Source: Chitinophagales bacterium
GTDB taxonomy: Bacteria; Bacteroidota; Bacteroidia; Chitinophagales; JADIYW01
Reading direction: 5' to 3'
DNA length: 5,958 bases
Assembly (NCBI GenBank): GCA_020848315.1
Contig: JADLAH010000275.1
Span: 1 to 5,958 of the forward strand
The notes beneath the pieces are model-generated. The model did not search any database. It was given only the letters and a program-made list of their open reading frames with translations, and was not told the DNA's origin. Below, piece after piece: positions 5,786 through 5,958 of the stretch; within the stretch, counting starts at the first letter, position 1; each line of letters opens with the position of its first letter. Both the position numbers and the translations under genes were made by a program.

Positions 5786-5958
5786 TGCCCGAGCAATCTG
5801 ATTTCCTTCATTTCTTTCTGGTGGCGTGTTTCAAAGCGCTCAAATTGCTCGTCATCTTCTTCGCGGTCGTATTCTGTGATGATTTCACGGCCATCAGCAG
5901 ACTGGATGGTAGAATAATTGTCAGCATTGAACTTATCGCGCTGGTACGGGTCATCCTG
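5782..5958 (-). CDS. 3' end of an unrecognised acidic protein
   Basis: An open frame enters from the right edge and ends at TGA (5782-5784), giving 58 residues. I do not recognise it. The tail is hydrophilic and strongly charged, with an acidic patch (DREEDDEQFERFE, about residues 31-43 of the fragment), then basic residues and a final LLGQ. It has no membrane segment or cysteine, and is probably helical at the end. Its stop overlaps the next start by four bases (ATGA), so it is very likely cotranscribed and translationally coupled with the L,D-transpeptidase-family gene. That suggests, without proving, an envelope-related role. It is cut by the window edge. Confidence 0.75.
   Translation of the reverse strand, partial: QDDPYQRDKFNADNYSTIQSADGREIITEYDREEDDEQFERFETRHQKEMKEIRLLGQ

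Overview
The window most resembles a chromosomal segment from the Bacteroidota, probably a Chitinophaga/Sphingobacterium-type relative. The signs are: starts without Shine-Dalgarno sequences, an exact Bacteroidota TAnnTTTG promoter box in front of lysA, Bacteroidota-like separate CysC, CysD and CysN proteins, a four-helix-bundle (S23/IVS family) gene, and dispersed intergenic repeats of a kind common in that phylum. The lineage is inferred from these features, not from a search.

All confidently called genes are on the minus strand, so the transcript reads from high to low coordinates. At the right edge (5782-5958) is the 3' end of an unrecognised acidic protein whose stop overlaps, as ATGA, the start of a secreted YafK-type L,D-transpeptidase-family protein (5018-5785). 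Next come a promoter (about 4931-4961) and lysA, diaminopimelate decarboxylase (3679-4911). A 122-bp gap (3557-3678) holds a TGTGA-N7-TCACA dyad. It is followed by a sulfate-activation cluster: cysC (2945-3556), cysD (2020-2925) and cysN (246-1538). CysD and CysN together form ATP sulfurylase, which makes APS. CysC phosphorylates APS to PAPS, the donor for sulfate reduction or sulfonation.

The most notable structure lies between cysD and cysN, whose products form one enzyme. An AT-rich gene for a four-helix-bundle protein (1607-1975) sits between two arms of about 35 nt built from heptads (GTCAWTA/GTCATTG). The arms are inverted copies of each other; the best 27 positions match at 25. The element (1519-2020, about 502 bp) begins at the last base of the cysD stop codon and ends inside the first codons of cysN. 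It therefore looks like a small insertion cassette fitted to the gene junction. In the mRNA the arms would pair and present the gene as a loop, as the intervening sequences of 23S rRNA do, where this protein family was first recognised.

Downstream of cysN, positions 72-245 hold no convincing gene. They do contain a head-to-head pair of diverged repeats of the TGTCATGYTGA...GAARCATCT type, which could fold into a long hairpin. Positions 3-71 may be the 3' end of a convergent plus-strand gene whose last residues look like an outer-membrane beta strand. No tRNA, rRNA, CRISPR array or transposase gene was seen. No stretch longer than 300 bases lacks a gene.
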